Assembly (NCBI RefSeq): GCF_001590905.1 | Contig: NZ_BCTT01000003.1 | Location: 372,001-436,000, forward strand | Source of the DNA: Serratia grimesii NBRC 13537 | GTDB lineage: Bacteria; Pseudomonadota; Gammaproteobacteria; Enterobacterales; Enterobacteriaceae | Length of the DNA stretch: 64,000 nucleotides | Direction: 5' to 3' | Part shown: positions 61,355 through 64,000 of the stretch, piece after piece | Layout of the letters: the number at the start of each line of letters is the position of its first letter | Numbering within the stretch: the stretch's first letter is position 1 | Program-made: the position numbers and the translations under genes | The notes under the pieces: model-generated | The model's database searches: none | What the model saw: the letters and a program-made list of their open reading frames with translations, nothing else | What the model was told of the DNA's origin: nothing

Positions 61355-62397
61355 ACCTTTTCCTCAGCGTGATGTTCATAGGAGACAGTAATAGGTGTAC
61401 GACGTTGCCAGCCCAGTTCAGGCGCAACATGACGGGCGATTAATTCAATCGAACGCAGGATATGAGCATGCGGTGGATCAATGGAATGCACCTGAAATGC
61501 CAGGTCAGTCACCCGCGCCAGCGCACTGTCTTTCTGTAAAGAAGCAATGACCTGATCCGGGCTGCCAAGATGCACATCAAAGGCGCGGATCAGCCCATCG
61601 AGCGATTCATCAGACGGGCGATGGCCGCTGGCTCGCAGGCGCTCAAGCCCACGGCCAAGTCCCTGCGCGGCAAAATCTCGTGCCAGTTGGCCATTGTCAG
61701 TGACCAATGCCGTGCGCGAGCCCATAATGCGCGGCGCGATCCCCGGCGGTAACGCTGCCAGATAGGCGTCAATAATCGGGTTCTGCAATTCGTCTAGCGG
61801 CAGATCCGGTGTATCTGCCGGACGTGGTTGAGTCCGCGACAGCATCAGGCCGTCACCGGCGCGTCCGGCGCGTTCGCCCCCTTCCACCGAAAAAGTGGCC
61901 TGCCAAACCCGATCAGCCAACTGAGGTACCGCCGGATACAAGCGATTGGTTTCATCACCCAATGCCTCGCCGCGCCAGGCACGCAGCAGAATGTTGAAGT
62001 TGTCGGTGAACACTGCGTGGCGCTGCTGAGCATCGAACCCGAAGGCGCTGAACGAAGACGGCGTACCACCGGCGGCAATCCCCACCTCTAGCCTGCCGTC
62101 GGACAGCAGATCCAGCACGGCGGTATCTTCCGCCACACGAATGGCCGACTCCATCGGTAGCGTGATCACCCCGGTGCCGAGCCGGATATGGCGAGTACGC
62201 GCCGCCACCTGCGCCAAAAATACCAACGGAGAAGGCAATCCTCCCTCATCCTCATGAAAATGGTGCTGTGCCACCCAGGCGCTATCAAACCCGGCCCGTT
62301 CGGCATGTGCAATCTGTTCGGTCGCCAGTCGGTAGCGCTGCTGCGCACTCCCCTGATCCAGTAACCGGGTGAAAAAACCGAGTCTTTTACTGCTCAT
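61351..62397 (-). CDS. Luciferase-like FMN-dependent monooxygenase
   Basis: Protein of 348 residues in the luciferase-like fold. Markers: RLGFFTRLLDQGSAQQRYRLATEQIAHAERAGFDSAWVAQHHFHEDEGGLPSPL, the family strand RHIRLGTGVITLPMESAIRVAEDTAVLDLLSDGRLEVGIAAGG, and LAFQVHSIDPPHAHILRSIELIARHVAPEL. The relevant family is linked to ABC and CMD genes in Klebsiella (recalled). ATG 62397 is chosen; it overlaps the ABC gene by 11 bp. It probably oxidises or desulfonates an imported compound (inference); substrate unknown. Confidence 0.84.
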   Translation of the reverse strand: MSSKRLGFFTRLLDQGSAQQRYRLATEQIAHAERAGFDSAWVAQHHFHEDEGGLPSPLVFLAQVAARTRHIRLGTGVITLPMESAIRVAEDTAVLDLLSDGRLEVGIAAGGTPSSFSAFGFDAQQRHAVFTDNFNILLRAWRGEALGDETNRLYPAVPQLADRVWQATFSVEGGERAGRAGDGLMLSRTQPRPADTPDLPLDELQNPIIDAYLAALPPGIAPRIMGSRTALVTDNGQLARDFAAQGLGRGLERLRASGHRPSDESLDGLIRAFDVHLGSPDQVIASLQKDSALARVTDLAFQVHSIDPPHAHILRSIELIARHVAPELGWQRRTPITVSYEHHAEEKV

Positions 62398-64000
62398 AGA
62401 TCGCATCCTCAACCTCAGGCGGTTCGGCATTAAACTGACGACCGGGAATGGCCTCAATCAACTGACGGGTATAATCACTGCCAGGCAGGGCGAACAGCTC
62501 GCCAGTCTCGCCATTGTCCACCTGTACCCCACGGTGCAGCACCGAAACACTGTGTGAAATCTGCCGTACCGTCGCCAGATCGTGTGAGATAAACAAATAG
62601 GTCAGCCCCAGTTCCTGCTGCAAATCCTGCAACAGTCGCAGGATCTGCGCCTGTACCCGGACATCCAATGCCGACGTCGCTTCATCGAGCACCAGCACGC
62701 GTGGTTGCAAGACCAGCGCACGGGCGATCGCCACCCGTTGGCGCTGGCCGCCGGAGAGTTCGCGGGGTTTACGACTCAGCAATTCATTCGGTAGCGCGAC
62801 CCGTTCAAACAAATCCCGCACCCGGCGATAGCGCTCCGCTTTGCCCAGTGGTTCAAAATTTAGCAACGGCTCTTCAATCACCTGATACAGCGTTTGCGAT
62901 GGATCGAGCGAGCCGAATGGATTCTGGTACACCAACTGAATACGGCGGCGGAACTGTCGCAGCGCTTCGCCTTTCAACTGGGTAAAATCGACCCCGTCGA
63001 TAATGATTTGACCGGCGTCCGGTCGTTGAAAACCGAGCAGGCAGCGCGCCAGCGTGGTCTTGCCGGAGCCAGACTCCCCCACTAACGCATGGGTGGTGCC
63101 GCGCGGTACGCTAAACGACACCTGATCCAACGCACGGTAGGTTTTGCTACCGGTGCCATTCAGGCGGAAGTCTTTCACTAACCCATTGACCTGGATCGCC
63201 TGTTCTTGCAGGGCATGCCCGATAGGTGGCCGCGGCGTGGCGTGGCGCAACGACGGTACGTCGGCAAACAGCTGGCGGGTATAATCACTGGCAGGCGCGC
63301 CCAACACCGCGGCGGTTACACCTTGCTCCTGCACCCGGCCATGGCGAAACACCAGCAGCCGGTCGGCACGCTCCGCCGCCACAGCCAGATCGTGGGTCAC
63401 CAGCAACACCGCCGTACCGAACTCTTGCCGTAACTCGTCGATCAGATCGAGGATGCGTTTTTGCACCGTGACATCCAGCGCGCTGGTTGGCTCATCAGCA
63501 ATAATCAACGCAGGTTGTAAAGCAATGGCTATCGCAATCAACACGCGCTGCTTCATGCCGCCGGAAAGCTCGTGCGGGTACTGACGAGCCCGCAGTTCCG
63601 GGTGCGTCAGACCTACACGGGTCAACAGAGCAGCCACTCTCTGTTGCACCTGCTTACGCGGTAACCGACTGTGAATATTGAGGATTTCCGCCACCTGTTC
63701 GCCAATGGTTTTTACCGGGTTGAGCGAGCTGGACGGATCCTGCGGGATCAAGCTGATTTGCGCGCCGCGCACGGCGTCCAAACGCCGCGACGACCAGTGG
63801 CTGATGTCAGTTCCGTTGAGGCGGATGGCCCCTTGTTCCAGACGACCATTTTCCGTCAGCAGGCCAATGATCGCCTGCGCGGTGGTCGTTTTACCGGAAC
63901 CTGACTCTCCCACCAGCGCCACCACTTCTCCGGGCTGGATCGAGAACGATACCTGGTGAACCACACGCTGGCTGCCGGTTGCGCTCTGATAGGCGATAGA
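62387..64000 (-). CDS. Peptide/nickel-type ABC ATPase with two domains, 5' part missing
   Basis: ATPase with two nucleotide-binding domains, 537 residues visible. The frame stays open to the right edge (S-I-A-Y-Q before VVHQVSFSI), so the start is outside. Domain 1: Walker A GESGSGKTTT, signature LSGGMKQRVLIAIAIAL, Walker B LIIADEPTSALD. Domain 2: Walker A GESGSGKTTL, signature LSGGQRQRVAIARAL, Walker B LVLDEATSALD. This is the fused DppD-DppF layout (GsiA/YejF type). Permease and binding-protein genes are expected beyond the edge. Confidence 0.93.
   Translation of the reverse strand, partial: SIAYQSATGSQRVVHQVSFSIQPGEVVALVGESGSGKTTTAQAIIGLLTENGRLEQGAIRLNGTDISHWSSRRLDAVRGAQISLIPQDPSSSLNPVKTIGEQVAEILNIHSRLPRKQVQQRVAALLTRVGLTHPELRARQYPHELSGGMKQRVLIAIAIALQPALIIADEPTSALDVTVQKRILDLIDELRQEFGTAVLLVTHDLAVAAERADRLLVFRHGRVQEQGVTAAVLGAPASDYTRQLFADVPSLRHATPRPPIGHALQEQAIQVNGLVKDFRLNGTGSKTYRALDQVSFSVPRGTTHALVGESGSGKTTLARCLLGFQRPDAGQIIIDGVDFTQLKGEALRQFRRRIQLVYQNPFGSLDPSQTLYQVIEEPLLNFEPLGKAERYRRVRDLFERVALPNELLSRKPRELSGGQRQRVAIARALVLQPRVLVLDEATSALDVRVQAQILRLLQDLQQELGLTYLFISHDLATVRQISHSVSVLHRGVQVDNGETGELFALPGSDYTRQLIEAIPGRQFNAEPPEVEDAIYEQ

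Noticed and set aside
1..64000. CRISPR arrays, rRNA genes, prophage or toxin-antitoxin pairs
   Set aside because: No regularly spaced repeats, ribosomal RNA sequence, phage structural genes or convincing small toxin-antitoxin pairs were seen.

Overview
The window looks like the chromosome of an enterobacterium of the Serratia type (Yersiniaceae). The support is the close match of many products to Escherichia coli homologues, recalled from memory (opgB, amn, nac, mtfA, yneE, mnaT/ydcZ, yghW), combined with an order that resembles but is not that of E. coli: tRNA-Ser(CGA)-mtfA-tRNA-Asn, then nac-tRNA-Asn. Species cannot be decided from reading alone. I see no phage, integrase, transposase or CRISPR array. 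Both edges cut genes: a fimbrial usher on the left and a two-domain ABC ATPase on the right.

Layout. 1-5.5 kb: a Pap/MR/P-like chaperone-usher fimbrial operon on the minus strand (usher, anchor pilin, major pilin), divergent from a membrane-bound ToxR-like activator with a small membrane partner, then a LuxR-type regulator. 5.5-9.6 kb: a Fur-box promoter with a possible small RNA, a small membrane protein, and an alpha-galactoside unit (LacY-type permease, GH4 alpha-galactosidase, divergent AraC regulator). 9.6-15.6 kb: MATE pump, an orphan GspS-like pilotin, a small NIPSNAP-like/membrane pair, tRNA-Ser, mtfA, tRNA-Asn and a MarR/AlkD-like/DUF operon. 15.6-22.1 kb: a LacI repressor divergent from an AfuABC-like ABC importer and an inositol-monophosphatase-family enzyme, with matching 18-bp operators on both sides. 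22.2-25.5 kb: an extra GAPDH, a DJ-1/AraC regulator and a luciferase-like oxidoreductase. 25.6-28.9 kb: a TPP riboswitch ahead of tenA-thiZ-thiX-thiY (pyrimidine precursor salvage for thiamine). 29-36 kb: opgB, amn, a bestrophin-like channel, nac with a sigma-54 promoter, and a second tRNA-Asn identical to the first.

36-49.8 kb: an RluA-like pseudouridine synthase; an AT-rich pair that I read as the oxygen-linked folate-independent methionine synthase MesX-MesD; a YbhGFSR-like efflux ABC system with its own outer-membrane factor and a divergent TetR regulator with a perfect palindromic operator; a LysE/RhtB exporter; a LysR/NmrA divergent pair. 50-56.7 kb: a Fur-boxed FepA-like receptor, ydcZ-mnaT with a divergent XRE-cupin regulator, yghW behind a 17-bp perfect inverted repeat, a nitroreductase, a LysR regulator and a flavodoxin-fold reductase. 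56.8-60 kb: lipopolysaccharide genes (GT9 glycosyltransferase, O-antigen ligase, putative core transferase). 60.2-64 kb: a CMD-domain protein, a luciferase-like monooxygenase and a peptide-type ABC ATPase in one operon.

Common theme: many small catabolic, transport and stress units, each beside its own regulator. Motif and homology calls were made by eye; no search was run.
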